Shown here: piece by piece, positions 55,848 to 64,000 of the stretch
Layout of the letters: each line of letters opens with the position of its first letter
Position numbering within the stretch: the first letter of the stretch is position 1
Assembly (NCBI RefSeq): GCF_000244975.1
Contig: NZ_CM001440.1
Location: forward strand, 2,154,325 to 2,218,324
Source of the DNA: Saccharomonospora cyanea NA-134
Lineage (GTDB): Bacteria; Actinomycetota; Actinomycetes; Mycobacteriales; Pseudonocardiaceae
Length of the DNA: 64,000 nucleotides
Direction: 5' to 3'
The notes under the pieces: model-generated
The model's input: the letters and a program-made list of their open reading frames with translations, nothing else
The model's database searches: none
Told to the model about the DNA's origin: nothing
Made by a program: the position numbers and the translations under genes

Positions 55848-56276
55848 TCAGCAGTCGCCGTCGAAACAGAACGACGACTCGGCCTCGTCGGTCTTCACGA
55901 CCTTCAGCCGGATCTCCGTGTCCGTGTCCCGCCTGCCGGTAGGGGTCTGCTCCACGACCTTCCAGTTGGCGTAGTTGATCGCGACAGCGTGCCCGTCCAC
56001 CGGCACGACCTCCACGTCGCGGAAACCGGCGTCGCCCAGCTCGCCGTAGGCGGTCGACAACAGCTCACCCTCCACGTCGGGCACCTCCGCCGTGGAAGGT
56101 GCCTCGCTGGTTTCCTCGAAGCCACTGCCGATGTCGGCCGCGATGTTGGTGTCGGCACTGGCGGTGGTGGTCTTCACCTCGCCCTCGCCACCGTTGGTGA
56201 CGGTTCCGATGACGGCGAGGACGACGACGGCGCCCACGCCGATCGCGAGGTTCCGGGATGTGTCAGACACGAACAT
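55848..56276 (-). CDS. Membrane-anchored PASTA-like domain protein
   Basis: A 142-residue protein with one N-terminal transmembrane helix (LAIGVGAVVVLAVIGTVT, about 10-27), a Thr/Ser-rich linker, and a C-terminal PASTA-like domain starting VPDVEGELLSTAYGELGDAG. Ends in SSFCFDGDC with two cysteines that may form a disulfide. It probably faces outside and binds peptidoglycan or muropeptides. ATG preceded by AGGAAGG. The gene ends seven bases after the stop of the convergent MFS gene. Confidence 0.85.
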   Translation of the reverse strand: MFVSDTSRNLAIGVGAVVVLAVIGTVTNGGEGEVKTTTASADTNIAADIGSGFEETSEAPSTAEVPDVEGELLSTAYGELGDAGFRDVEVVPVDGHAVAINYANWKVVEQTPTGRRDTDTEIRLKVVKTDEAESSFCFDGDC

Positions 56277-56602
56277 GGCCTTCCTGAGAGAAGTGAACGG
56301 ATTGGCGGGTGGGAAGCACCCGCCCGTATACGGAGGAAGGCGCACCGCATGACGCGGACGGGCCTGTTCGTTATCGACTCTCCACCCGATCGAGTGACGT
56401 GGCCTCTCTGTCGAGTGCCCACCCCCGCAGGTCGGCCTGTACCGCCGGGGAGAGTGCTGAAGCCGCAGGCACGGTGGCGGACTGGGTTGTGACCGCCGTC
56501 CGCGTCGCCGGGTTTCCCGGCGTGGCGGCGGTGGTAGCCGATCAGCCAGGCATTCCGGCGCCCCGTGCGGTCGCCCTTCACGGAGGAACCCAGGAGGAAG
56601 CC
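56277..56602. other. Divergent promoter region
   Basis: 326 bases between the PASTA gene (minus) and the NDH-2 gene (plus). It should hold both promoters. I see no clear palindrome or terminator. A ribosome site GGAGGAAG is just before the NDH-2 start. Confidence 0.5.
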
Positions 56603-57961
56603 ATGGAACCACCGCGCATCCTGGTGGTCGGCGGAGGGTTCGCCGGCGTGGAGTGCGTGCGCCGACTGGAACGGTTGCTCACCCCGGACGAAGCGTCGAT
56701 CACGTTGGTGGCCGCGCGTAACTACCAGCTCTACCTGCCGCTGCTGCCTCAGGTGGCGGCAGGCATGCTCACACCGCAGTCGGTCGCGGTGTCGTTGCGC
56801 AGGCTGTTGCGGCGCACCCGGGTCGCGCCCGGCGCGGCGCTCGGGGTGGACCTCGACGCGAAGGTCTGCGTCGTCCGGGGACTGTCGGGGCGGATTCGCG
56901 TCGAGCCGTACGAGTATCTCGTACTCGCACCGGGCAGCGTCACACGCACTTTCGACATCCCCGGGTTGGCCGAGCACGCCCGGGGCATGAAGACCCTCGC
57001 CGAGGCGGCGTACCTGCGTGACCACGTGATCGCGCAGCTCGACATCGCCGCGGCCGCACCGGAGCGCGATGAGCAGGAGGCCCGCCTGCAGTTCGTCGTG
57101 GTGGGCGGCGGCTACTCGGGCACGGAGACGGCGGCCGCGCTGCACCGGCTCACGTCCGCGGCCGCAGGGCGGTACCCGGGGCTCGATCCGCACGCGATCA
57201 AGTGGCACCTCGTCGACATCGCCCCCAAGCTGATGCCCGAACTCGGTGACGACCTGGGTGAGAAAGCCACCGACCTGCTGCGACAACGCGGCATCGACGT
57301 CTCGCTCGGCGTGTCGGTGGCCGAGGCCGACGCGGAGACCGTGCGGTTGACCGATGGCCGAGTGCTGCCGTGCCACACCCTCATCTGGACCGCGGGGGTG
57401 CGGCCGAGCCCGCTGATCGACACGCTCGGCGCGGAGACCGTGCGCGGACGGCTCAAGGTCACCGAGAACATGGACGTCCCGGAACGTCCCGGTGTGTTCG
57501 CGGTCGGGGACGCCGCCGCGGTGCCCGACATCTCCAAGGGCGACGGTGCCGTCTGCCCACCCACCGCACAGCACGCGCAGCGGCAGGGACGGGCGGTCGC
57601 TCGTAACGTCGCCGCCACGCTCCGTGGCCAGCCCATGGAGCCGTACCAGCACCGGGACATGGGGCTGGTCGTGGATCTGGGGGGTACGGACGCGGTGGCG
57701 AATCCGCTCGGCGTGCCGCTGACGGGCCTGCCCGCGCAGGCCGTCACGCGCGGTTACCACATGGTCGCCCTGCACACGTCCGTCGCCAGGGCGCGAGTGC
57801 TGACGAACTGGGTGCTCAACGCCACGTCCGGGGACGACTACGTCCGCATGGGCTTCCTCGCCAACCAGCCCGCGACGCTGCGGGAACTGGAGCATACGGA
57901 CGCCTACCTGAGCGCGGACCAACTCCGCAGCTACACCAGACCGTCCGACGTGCCCGGGTAA
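56603..57961 (+). CDS. Type II NADH:quinone oxidoreductase-like FAD protein
   Basis: A 452-residue membrane-associated flavoprotein. Two Rossmann motifs are visible: FAD-binding VVGGGFAGVECVRRL (8-22) and NADH-binding VVVGGGYSGTETAAAL (near 165). The C-terminal FAD motif is PGVFAVGDAAAVPD, and a conserved LIWTAGVRP follows the NADH domain. NDH-2 passes electrons from NADH to menaquinone without pumping protons. The ATG (MEPPRILVVGG) follows GGAGGAAG. A longer in-frame reading upstream is non-coding in style. Confidence 0.92.
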   Translation: MEPPRILVVGGGFAGVECVRRLERLLTPDEASITLVAARNYQLYLPLLPQVAAGMLTPQSVAVSLRRLLRRTRVAPGAALGVDLDAKVCVVRGLSGRIRVEPYEYLVLAPGSVTRTFDIPGLAEHARGMKTLAEAAYLRDHVIAQLDIAAAAPERDEQEARLQFVVVGGGYSGTETAAALHRLTSAAAGRYPGLDPHAIKWHLVDIAPKLMPELGDDLGEKATDLLRQRGIDVSLGVSVAEADAETVRLTDGRVLPCHTLIWTAGVRPSPLIDTLGAETVRGRLKVTENMDVPERPGVFAVGDAAAVPDISKGDGAVCPPTAQHAQRQGRAVARNVAATLRGQPMEPYQHRDMGLVVDLGGTDAVANPLGVPLTGLPAQAVTRGYHMVALHTSVARARVLTNWVLNATSGDDYVRMGFLANQPATLRELEHTDAYLSADQLRSYTRPSDVPG

Positions 57962-58307
57962 CCGCTCGTCAAGTCGGGGACCCTCGGCGCGGAAACCGTC
58001 CACAGAGGACGCCCCTTCTACGCCGGGCAGATCGAACGAGCCCGAAAGCACCAGCACTCTCGGGTAGTCGCGGGAGCGCAGCGGTTCCGACGGACTGCGT
58101 GGCGTGGTCGCCCGAGGCGATCCCAACACGATCGGCAGTGCCGACGCGAAGACGATGCCTGCCACTGCTCGGTCGGAGGGCTGCGGCCGACGCCCTGCCG
58201 GGACTGCGTGACGTGCGTAGGCTCGTTCGTCAGAAACGCAACCGGCGCCTCGACGAAGATCACTGGTGCTTGCGAGCAGGCTGACCCACCGCGAGGGAAG
58301 GTGAGAG
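57962..58307. other. Intergenic stretch, no gene supported
   Basis: 346 bases between NDH-2 and a GNAT gene. One minus-strand frame begins with a signal-like MAGIVFASALPIVLG, but it continues open through the antisense of NDH-2 and has no domain. I see no RNA gene or strong hairpin. Confidence 0.45.
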
Positions 58308-58613
58308 ATGGCCCTGCAGGTGATCGACTCCCCAGAGCGGCAGCGCTACGAGGCGGTGCGCGAGGGAACGGTTCTCGGCTTCACCGCCTACGAACACATG
58401 AACCAGGTGCTCGTCCTCACCCACACGGAGGTCGACCCTGCGCTGGAAGGGCAGGGAATCGGAGGCGCGCTGACCCGGGCCGTGCTGGATCAGGCGCGTA
58501 GCCGGCGACTGCGGGTTCTCGCGCTCTGCCCGTTCGTCCGCGTGTGGCTGGAGAACCACCCGGACTACCACGACCTGGAATACCGGCTCCCGGCGAGCAG
58601 GGTCACGGACTGA
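58308..58613 (+). CDS. Small GNAT-fold acetyltransferase (YjdJ/GtfA-like)
   Basis: A 101-residue minimal GNAT domain. The acetyl-CoA loop is EGQGIGGALTRAVLDQARSR (about 47-66), preceded by LVLTHTEVDPALEGQGIGG; the C-terminal CPFVRVWLENHPDYHDL is typical of YjdJ-like N-acetyltransferases. Substrate unknown. It ends immediately before the NhaA fusion (stop and next ATG adjacent), so the two are co-transcribed. Confidence 0.9.
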   Translation: MALQVIDSPERQRYEAVREGTVLGFTAYEHMNQVLVLTHTEVDPALEGQGIGGALTRAVLDQARSRRLRVLALCPFVRVWLENHPDYHDLEYRLPASRVTD

Positions 58614-60485
58614 ATGGCCCGCGGATTCGCAGGCAGGCAGACCCGCGTGAAACGGCGGGCGCTGCCGGGACAGGTCCCCACTCCGGCGCGTCGGTTCCTC
58701 CGCACCGAGGCGGGCAGCGCGTCGTTGCTCCTCGCCGCGACGGTGGTGGCGTTGCTCTGGGCGAACTCGCCGTGGTCCGACACCTACGAAGCCGTGTGGG
58801 GCGCGGAGTTGTCCCTCTCACTGGCGGGCTGGGATCTGTCGATGGACCTGAAGCACTGGGTCGTCGACGGCCTGATGGCGCTGTTCTTCTTCGCGGTCGG
58901 GCTGGAGGTTCGTCGTGAGTTCTCCGTCGGGGAGCTCACCGACCGACGACGGGCCGCGATCGCGGTGGTCGCGGCACTCGGGGGGATGGTGGTCCCCGCG
59001 GTGCTCTACCTCCTCCTGATGCCCCGAGGGGAGGCCGGGCACGGCTGGGGGGTGGTCATCGGGACCGACACGGCGTTCCTGCTCGGCGCGCTCGCCGTGG
59101 TGGGACCGGCGTTCGCCACCCAGCTCCGCGTCTTCCTGCTCACGTTGACGGTGATCGACGACATCATGGCCGTCAGCGTGATCGGGATCTTCTATTCCGA
59201 GTCGATCGATCTACTCGCGCTGCTCGTCGCGCTGCTGTTCGGTGGAGTGCTCTGGGCGCTCGGCCGGGTCGGCGTGTGGCGCGCGACCCCGTATGTCGTC
59301 GTCGTGGTCGGGCTGTGGCTCGCCACGGTGGAGTCCGGGCTTCACGCCGCGATCGCCGGAATGCTGGGTGGGCTGCTGGTGGGCGCCCACAACCCCGTTC
59401 GGGAGGAGGTCGAGCGGGCGGCGCTTCGCTTCCGCGCGTTCCGGCAGTCGCCGCGCGTCGACGTCGGTCGCACGGCACGCTCGGGGCTGGAGCGGGCGAT
59501 CTCGGTGAACGAGCGGCTCCAAGCGGCCGTGCACCCCTGGGCGAGTTACGTCGTGGTGCCCCTGTTCGCTCTCGCCAACGCAGGGGTCGACCTTCGTCAC
59601 GGCATGTTGACCGAGGCACTCCGCTCACGTGTGACGTGGGCGGTGGTGGTCGCGTTGGTGGTCGGCAAGCTGGTGGGGATCAGCGTGTGCACGGTGATCG
59701 GTGTTCGGTTCGGCGTTGGCCGTCTGCCCCGGGGTGTCGGGCTCGGACACGTCTTCGGTGGCGCGGCGCTGTCGGGCATCGGGTTCACGGTGTCGCTGCT
59801 CATCGCCTGGCTCGCGTTCGACGATCCGGCCTTGCGTGACCAGGCAACCGTCGGTGTGCTGCTCGCGGCGGTGCTTGCGACGGCCGTGGGCTGGGTGGCG
59901 TTCCGGGTAGCCGCGCGGTTCGGGGGACGGACCGACGCGGACCTGCCTCGCCGTCTCGACCCACCGGTCGATGCGGCGAGGGACAACATCCGGGGCGCAC
60001 CCGACGCTCCGCTCACGCTCGTCGAGTACGGCGACTTCGAATGCCCTTTCTGTTCCCGCGCCACCGGAGTGACCCGCGAGTTGCGGGCGAGATTCGGCCC
60101 GAACCTGCGGTACGTGTTCCGGCACCTGCCGCTGGCGGACGTGCACCCCCATGCCGAGTTCGCGGCGCGTGCCGCGGTGGCCGCGCAGCGGCAGGGCAGG
60201 TTCTGGGAGATGCACGACATCCTCTTCGACCACCAGGACGAGCTCGATTTCGAGGACGTCGTCGGTTACGCCTCGGAGCTGGGGCTGGACGTCGAGACGT
60301 TCCTGCGGGATCTGGAGGCCGACGAGACGGCCGCCGTGGTGCGAGCGGACCTGGCGAGCGCGGAAGCCAGCGGGGCGAGGGGCACGCCGACCTTCTTCGT
60401 CGGTGCGGTGCGGCACGTGGGTCCACACGACACGGAGACGTTGGCCGCGGCGCTCGAAGCGTCCCGCAACCGCTCGGGTGTCTGA
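58614..60485 (+). CDS. nhaA: NhaA-type Na+/H+ antiporter fused to a DsbA-like thioredoxin domain
   Basis: A 623-residue fusion. Residues about 30-440 are NhaA, with the ion-binding pair IDDIMAV (Asp182, Asp183), [10 protein letters not shown] (Asp152) and [11 protein letters not shown]. Residues about 460-620 are a DsbA/thioredoxin-fold domain with active-site CPFC (477-480) in [13 protein letters not shown] and a cis-Pro [13 protein letters not shown]. Such fusions occur in actinobacteria; the thioredoxin domain probably faces outside and may form or sense disulfides. NhaA exchanges Na+ for protons. The ATG directly follows the GNAT stop. Confidence 0.93.
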   Translation: MARGFAGRQTRVKRRALPGQVPTPARRFLRTEAGSASLLLAATVVALLWANSPWSDTYEAVWGAELSLSLAGWDLSMDLKHWVVDGLMALFFFAVGLEVRREFSVGELTDRRRAAIAVVAALGGMVVPAVLYLLLMPRGEAGHGWGVVIGTDTAFLLGALAVVGPAFATQLRVFLLTLTVIDDIMAVSVIGIFYSESIDLLALLVALLFGGVLWALGRVGVWRATPYVVVVVGLWLATVESGLHAAIAGMLGGLLVGAHNPVREEVERAALRFRAFRQSPRVDVGRTARSGLERAISVNERLQAAVHPWASYVVVPLFALANAGVDLRHGMLTEALRSRVTWAVVVALVVGKLVGISVCTVIGVRFGVGRLPRGVGLGHVFGGAALSGIGFTVSLLIAWLAFDDPALRDQATVGVLLAAVLATAVGWVAFRVAARFGGRTDADLPRRLDPPVDAARDNIRGAPDAPLTLVEYGDFECPFCSRATGVTRELRARFGPNLRYVFRHLPLADVHPHAEFAARAAVAAQRQGRFWEMHDILFDHQDELDFEDVVGYASELGLDVETFLRDLEADETAAVVRADLASAEASGARGTPTFFVGAVRHVGPHDTETLAAALEASRNRSGV

Positions 60486-60487
60486 CA

Positions 60488-60507
60488 CGGCACGCGAGTC
60501 CGTGCCG
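60488..60507 (+). terminator. Hairpin just after nhaA
   Basis: CGGCACG (60488-60494) pairs with CGTGCCG (60501-60507), two bases after the nhaA stop. A second weak stem (TACCCGG/CCGGGTA) occurs at 60539-60559. Confidence 0.5.
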
Positions 60508-60597
60508 ACGGCCCGCCTGGTGACTCCACGCGCCCGCATACCCGGGTTTCTGCCGGGTAGTCCCGAAGCGAGGTGACACCAGGTTCAGGAGAGGCAC

Positions 60598-60891
60598 ATG
60601 GACGGCCCCTGTGAGCACGTCGGCCTGGTGAACGAGGTCGAGCCGTAGGCCGACGGTTGTGAGGAACGTCTTCGTACCGGTGATGCGTGGGTGCACCTGC
60701 GCATCTGGATGTCGTGCGGACACGTCGGTTGCTGTGACAGCTCGCCGAACCGGCACGTCACGGCTCACGGGCACAGCCAGCCCGAGCACCCGATCGTACG
60801 GTCGTTCGAGCCGGGCGAGAACTGGTGGTGTTATCCCGAAGCGCGGCTCTTCGACGTCGCGTCGGCAACGCCCGCACCGTCGCACAGCTGA
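60598..60891 (+). pseudogene. UBP-type zinc-finger protein gene, inactivated by a stop codon
   Basis: The ATG follows CAGGAGAGG. It reads MDGPCEHVGLVNEVEP, then TAG at codon 17 (60646-60648), then the rest of a small UBP finger: ADGCEERLRTGDAWVHLRIW, MSCGHVGCCDSSPNRHVTAH, RSFEPGENWWCYPEARLFD. Two expected zinc cysteines are replaced (C to R in GCEER; C to W in RIWMSCGH). Related proteins are about 90 residues and have no stop. Broken, though readthrough cannot be excluded from sequence alone. Confidence 0.8.
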
Positions 60892-60896
60892 GGACG

Positions 60897-61427
60897 GTGG
60901 TGCGTGTGCAGGCCTCGTGGCCCACACTTCCGGTGGCGGACCGGCAGCCGACCCGGGACGCCCTGACCTCTGGCTGCAGGTCATCGGCAAGATCCGCATC
61001 GCCCGCACGCCGCTGACCAACCACTGGTGGAACACGCCGCTCTACCTCGCCGGGCGTGGACTGACGACCTCTCGCTCCCGCAGGTCCGCCCCACCGTGTC
61101 CCGGTGGGGTGCCGAACTGCGGTCCCCACGTGATGCACGAGGCCTACTCGCAGGAGGTGAGCAGCTAGCGGGTACTGGCCGGGCGGTGAGGGAGAGGGCG
61201 TCTTCTGGGCCTACGCGTGCCCGGAACCCGGGGGCTGTCGCAGGAGACGAGCCGGCCTCTCGGCGGTGCGGTTCGACGAGGGGCCGGGCGAGCTCGTGCT
61301 TCCCCGCACCGCTGTGCGGGCCGCGCGCGAACCCGACGACGTGCTTCTCGAGTTCCTGCAGTGCACGTACGAGGCAGCGGCGGACACCGGCCGCTGGGAC
61401 CGCGGGCCTGGAGCGTGTGACACCCAC
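60897..61427 (+). pseudogene. DUF5996 family gene, multiply frameshifted
   Basis: Begins VVRVQASWPTLPVADRQPTR, typical of DUF5996, then a frameshift near 60965 continues LWLQVIGKIRIARTPLTNHW followed by WNTPLYLAGRGLTTS. A later piece HVMHEAYSQEVSS ends at a stop, and further pieces (VRFDEGPGELVLPRTAVRAA, DVLLEFLQCTYEAAAD) lie in other frames. Intact relatives are about 300 residues. At least two frameshifts and one stop are needed, so it is dead. It follows another pseudogene. Confidence 0.75.
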
Positions 61428-61480
61428 GGGATAGGTACTACGGCGGCCGGAGCAGCGGTCACGGTAGCCGAACAGTGTGA

Positions 61481-61834
61481 CTACGCGTCCGTCCGCACGG
61501 CTGTTCCAGCGTGGTGCAGCAGCAGCCACGTCCCCGCGGAACGGGTCCAGACCGACGTCCGCAGCGAGGCGGCCGCGCCGCGGCGGGCCGTGTAGGTGAG
61601 CAGGATCGCGTCCGGTCCCAACCGCACCGGGCGGAGGTCCTCGGCGGTTATGCGCTCTGCCGTGTCCGCTCTCGTCGCTTCCACGATCGACCGGCGGTCC
61701 CACACCCTGCCCGTGGAGCCGAACTCGCGGAAGTCGTCGTGCAGTAGTTCCCGCACCGCGTCGTCATCCGCCCTGACCGTCGGATCGAGCAGTCGCAGTT
61801 CGCGGGCGATGACGGCCTCGAAGTCTCGTTCCAT
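61481..61834 (-). CDS. NTF2-like/DUF4440 protein
   Basis: A 117-residue cytoplasmic protein with the NTF2-like fold of DUF4440/SnoaL relatives: VIARELRLLDPTVRADDDAV, LLHDDFREFGSTGRVWDRRS and TSVWTRSAGTWLLLHHAGT. Members bind small molecules or are uncharacterised stand-alone enzymes. No partner gene. The ATG lies close to the divergent GntR region. Confidence 0.85.
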   Translation of the reverse strand: MERDFEAVIARELRLLDPTVRADDDAVRELLHDDFREFGSTGRVWDRRSIVEATRADTAERITAEDLRPVRLGPDAILLTYTARRGAAASLRTSVWTRSAGTWLLLHHAGTAVRTDA

Positions 61835-61933
61835 GGGGAAGGATCCTGCCTCATCGTGCGGAACGTGGCGAGAGAACGCTTTGGGCCGGCGAGGGCCCGT
61901 GACCGGTCCAGAATTCGACCATTCAAAAAGGCT

Positions 61934-61947
61934 ATTGACCGGTCAAT
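61934..61947. promoter_or_regulatory. Palindromic operator upstream of GntR gene
   Basis: ATTGACCGGTCAAT is a perfect 14-base palindrome 22 bases before the GntR start. A related site TGACCGGTCCA lies at 61900-61910. This fits operator pairs of HutC-type GntR regulators and suggests autoregulation. Confidence 0.65.
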
Positions 61948-61969
61948 TGAGGTCGGCTAGTTTTCCGGC

Positions 61970-62695
61970 ATGGCGACACCGACGTACCTGCGCATTCGAG
62001 CGGAGCTCGAACAGCGGATCCGTTCGGGGGAGTTGCCACCCGGCAGCCGGCTGCCCACCGAGGCCGAGCTGCAACGGCGCCACTCGATCAGCCGCTCCAC
62101 GGCACAGCGGGTCCTCAACGAACTCGCCCAGGCCGGGCTGGTCGAACGCCATCGGCGACGGGGAACCTTCGTCGCCCAGACCGCTCGCCGGGAGAACCTG
62201 CTGCGACTGGTCAACCCGACGCTGTCCGGACCGGAAATCCCGGGACGGCACGCAGTGGAGACGGCGGCGGTGGTTCCCGCCCGTGAGGCGGACGTCGCCC
62301 TGCCGGGTGTCGACGACGACACACCCGTGAACCAGCTGCGCCGTCTGAAGTTCGACACCGACGACAACCCCATCGCCATCGAGCTGTCCGCGGTGCCCTT
62401 CGCGCTGGCGCCCGCACTGCTCGACGAGGAACTCGCACACCTCACCGTCCACGACTACTTCGCCCGCCACGGCATCCCGGCGGCGACGTCCCGGGTCTAC
62501 ATCGACCCCGTGCTGCTGGGCGACACCGAAGCCCGGCAGCTCGCCTGTGAACCCGGCCGCCCGGTGATCCGGCTGCGTCGGCTGACCTGGCTCGTCGACG
62601 GCCGCCTCGCCGAGGCGATGTGGCACTTGTTCCGGCCGGATTTGGTGGAGTTCTTCATCGAGCAGTCGGTGCTCCCCGTCACCGACCCCGCCTGA
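61970..62695 (+). CDS. GntR-family regulator, HutC subfamily (UTRA domain)
   Basis: A 241-residue repressor. The N-terminal wHTH reads YLRIRAELEQRIRSGELPPG then TEAELQRRHSISRSTAQRVL and LVERHRRRGTFV (about 5-65). The C-terminal UTRA effector-binding domain (about 90-235) contains FDTDDNPIAIELSAVPFALA and HDYFARHGIPAATSRVYIDP. It likely binds the palindromes just upstream and controls the following amine-oxidase gene on the same strand; the effector may be an amine or amino-acid derivative. Confidence 0.93.
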   Translation: MATPTYLRIRAELEQRIRSGELPPGSRLPTEAELQRRHSISRSTAQRVLNELAQAGLVERHRRRGTFVAQTARRENLLRLVNPTLSGPEIPGRHAVETAAVVPAREADVALPGVDDDTPVNQLRRLKFDTDDNPIAIELSAVPFALAPALLDEELAHLTVHDYFARHGIPAATSRVYIDPVLLGDTEARQLACEPGRPVIRLRRLTWLVDGRLAEAMWHLFRPDLVEFFIEQSVLPVTDPA

Positions 62696-62749
62696 CATTC
62701 CCCGCACGCTTCCCGTGTCCCTTCGGGCACCCGCGCCCCAGGAGTGAGC

Positions 62750-63883
62750 ATGTCCCCATCTCCGCGCGTCGCCGTCGTCGGTACCGGCGTGATCGGCGCC
62801 ATGACCGCCTGGCACCTCGCCCGCCGTGGCGCCGAGGTCCTCGCCCTCGACACCTACTCGCCCGGCCACGACCGGGGTGCCTCCGCGGGTGAGTCCCGCA
62901 TCTTCCGCACCGTCTACAAGGAAGGCGCTGAGTACGTTCCGCTGCTGCAGCGCTCCGGGCAGTTGTGGCGGGAACTCGAAGCCGCCACCGGCAGCGCCCT
63001 GCTCACGCTGTGCGGTGGGCTCACGATCGGCCCGGCCGACGACCCGGACGTCGCGGCCGTGCGGGCGTGCGCCGAGGAGTGCGGTCTCGACCACGAGGTA
63101 CTCGACGCCGCCGAGGTCGGTGTTCGGTTCCCGCAGCACCGGCTGGACACCGACGAGATCGCCGTGCTCGATCCGGCCGCCGGTGTGTTGCGGCCGGAGC
63201 CCGCGGTGCAGGCCGCGCTGCGGGCGGCCGAGGCCGCGGGCGCCCGGCTACTGCCGTACCACCCGGTCGACGACGTCACCGAGACCGCCGGGGGATGGCG
63301 GATCCGGAGCGCCGAGCGCGTCTACGACGTGGACCACGTGGTGTTCGCGCCTGGCCCCTGGGCCCGGCGGTTGGCCCCATTGCGGGAGTCGCCCGTGGAG
63401 GCCCGCCTGATCACCGCGTGCTGGTTCGCGGCGCGGGACGTGGCCGCGCACCGGCCGAATCGGCTGCCGATCGCGATCCGTCGACACCGGGAGGCCGGTT
63501 TCTCCTGCTTCCCCGCACTCGACGGAGCGGCGATCAAGATCGTTCCGCACCATCTCGGCTGGCCTGTGCTGGACGATCCGGACCACCTGCCGCGCACCGC
63601 CGACGTGGAGTTCGTCCGCAGGGCCTCGGCCGCCGCCGAACGTCTGCTGCCCGGCGTGGTACCACACCCGGTCCGGATCGGCACCTACGTCGAGGGCTTC
63701 ACGCCCGACGACCACGCCCTGCTCGGTCCGGTCCCCGGCTGCGCCAACGCCACCGTCCTCACCGGATTCTCCGGGCACGGCTTCAAGCTCGCCCCCGTGT
63801 TCGGCGAACTCGCCGCCGAACTCGTGTTGACCGGGACGACCTCGCACGACATCGACAGGCTCGACCCGGCTCGCTTCGCCTGA
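62750..63883 (+). CDS. FAD-dependent amine oxidase (monomeric sarcosine oxidase/MSOX-like)
   Basis: A 377-residue flavoenzyme. The N-terminal dinucleotide motif is VAVVGTGVIGAMTAWHLARR (7-26); the substrate region has GASAGESRIFRTVYKEGAEY (arginine 'SRIFR' motif of MSOX), and the C-terminal end reads PGCANATVLTGFSGHGFKLA. It probably oxidises N-methylated amino acids such as sarcosine or N-methyltryptophan. The ATG at 62750 is chosen over GTG at 62744 because GGAG overlaps the latter. It follows the GntR gene by 54 bases. Confidence 0.9.
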   Translation: MSPSPRVAVVGTGVIGAMTAWHLARRGAEVLALDTYSPGHDRGASAGESRIFRTVYKEGAEYVPLLQRSGQLWRELEAATGSALLTLCGGLTIGPADDPDVAAVRACAEECGLDHEVLDAAEVGVRFPQHRLDTDEIAVLDPAAGVLRPEPAVQAALRAAEAAGARLLPYHPVDDVTETAGGWRIRSAERVYDVDHVVFAPGPWARRLAPLRESPVEARLITACWFAARDVAAHRPNRLPIAIRRHREAGFSCFPALDGAAIKIVPHHLGWPVLDDPDHLPRTADVEFVRRASAAAERLLPGVVPHPVRIGTYVEGFTPDDHALLGPVPGCANATVLTGFSGHGFKLAPVFGELAAELVLTGTTSHDIDRLDPARFA

Positions 63884-63964
63884 GCCCCACACCCCACGCA
63901 CTCCGCGTCGACCACGCGGCCGTAACGCCTGCTCTCTCCCTGCCCATGCCCTGGAGGCAGAGCC

Positions 63965-64000
63965 ATGCCCACTGGTTCCACCGGTCAGATCGTCGGAATC
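63965..64000 (+). CDS. Start of the next gene (partial)
   Basis: The ATG with CTGGAGGCAG upstream begins MPTGSTGQIVGI and runs off the window. Only 12 codons are seen, so no function is given. Its position after the amine oxidase suggests it belongs to the same operon, perhaps a transporter. Confidence 0.6.
   Translation, partial: MPTGSTGQIVGI

Noticed and set aside
60646-60648. TAG in the UBP finger gene as a recoded amino acid
   Set aside because: No pyrrolysine machinery or insertion element visible, and two zinc ligands are also lost, so decay is the simpler reading.

Overview
The window is high-GC DNA with short intergenic gaps, many GTG starts and stop/start overlaps. Gene content (KatG, FurA-catalase pair, type III polyketide synthase, NhaA-DsbA fusion, Wadjet) fits an actinomycete. 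A Pseudonocardiaceae-like host is my inference, not proven. The window opens in the 3' end of katG and closes a few codons into a new gene.

Region 1 (0.5-3.7 kb) holds a PH-domain protein, a P-loop kinase-like protein, an unrecognised secreted or membrane protein and about 0.7 kb with no convincing gene. Region 2 (3.7-18.0 kb) is two adjacent minus-strand operons. The first transcribed is a complete type I Wadjet system (jetA-jetB-jetC-jetD), an SMC-like complex with a Toprim nuclease that acts against plasmids. Downstream of it lies a tightly overlapping five-gene operon: SWIM zinc finger, companion protein, VWA protein, MoxR AAA+ ATPase and DUF5682 protein. I know of no established function for this second module. 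Its place beside Wadjet, and the DUF4011 helicase-nuclease at 21.4-27.2 kb, suggest a defence neighbourhood. Between them are a methyltransferase, a small hypothetical gene, tRNA-Leu(GAG) with its terminator and an M20 peptidase.

Region 3 (about 27.1-39.0 kb) looks like an acquired mosaic. Its left edge cuts the 5' end of the helicase gene and fuses it to a frameshifted CGNR-regulator remnant. Inside are an alpha/beta hydrolase, a nitroreductase/nucleotidyltransferase pair, a TetR-regulated drug-efflux pair with a RibD/DHFR-like enzyme, and a LysR-regulated MFS pump with a perfect palindromic operator. There are also many broken genes, including oxidoreductase, MFS and mobC-like mobilisation fragments. 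Its right edge lies near a 5'-truncated metallopeptidase at about 38.95 kb.

Region 4 (39.8-64 kb) resumes ordinary chromosome. It carries a four-gene type III PKS cluster (UbiA, methyltransferase, acyl-CoA dehydrogenase, PKS) and a FurA-catalase operon behind a Fur-like box. A two-component system divergent from an ABC exporter follows, then a HbpS/GlcG protein, a Cys/Met-type PLP lyase, a secreted M28 peptidase, an MFS pump, a PASTA protein, NDH-2, a GNAT and the NhaA-DsbA fusion. Next are two decaying genes (UBP zinc finger and DUF5996). The window ends with a GntR regulator (with palindromic operator) followed by an amine oxidase and the start of another gene.
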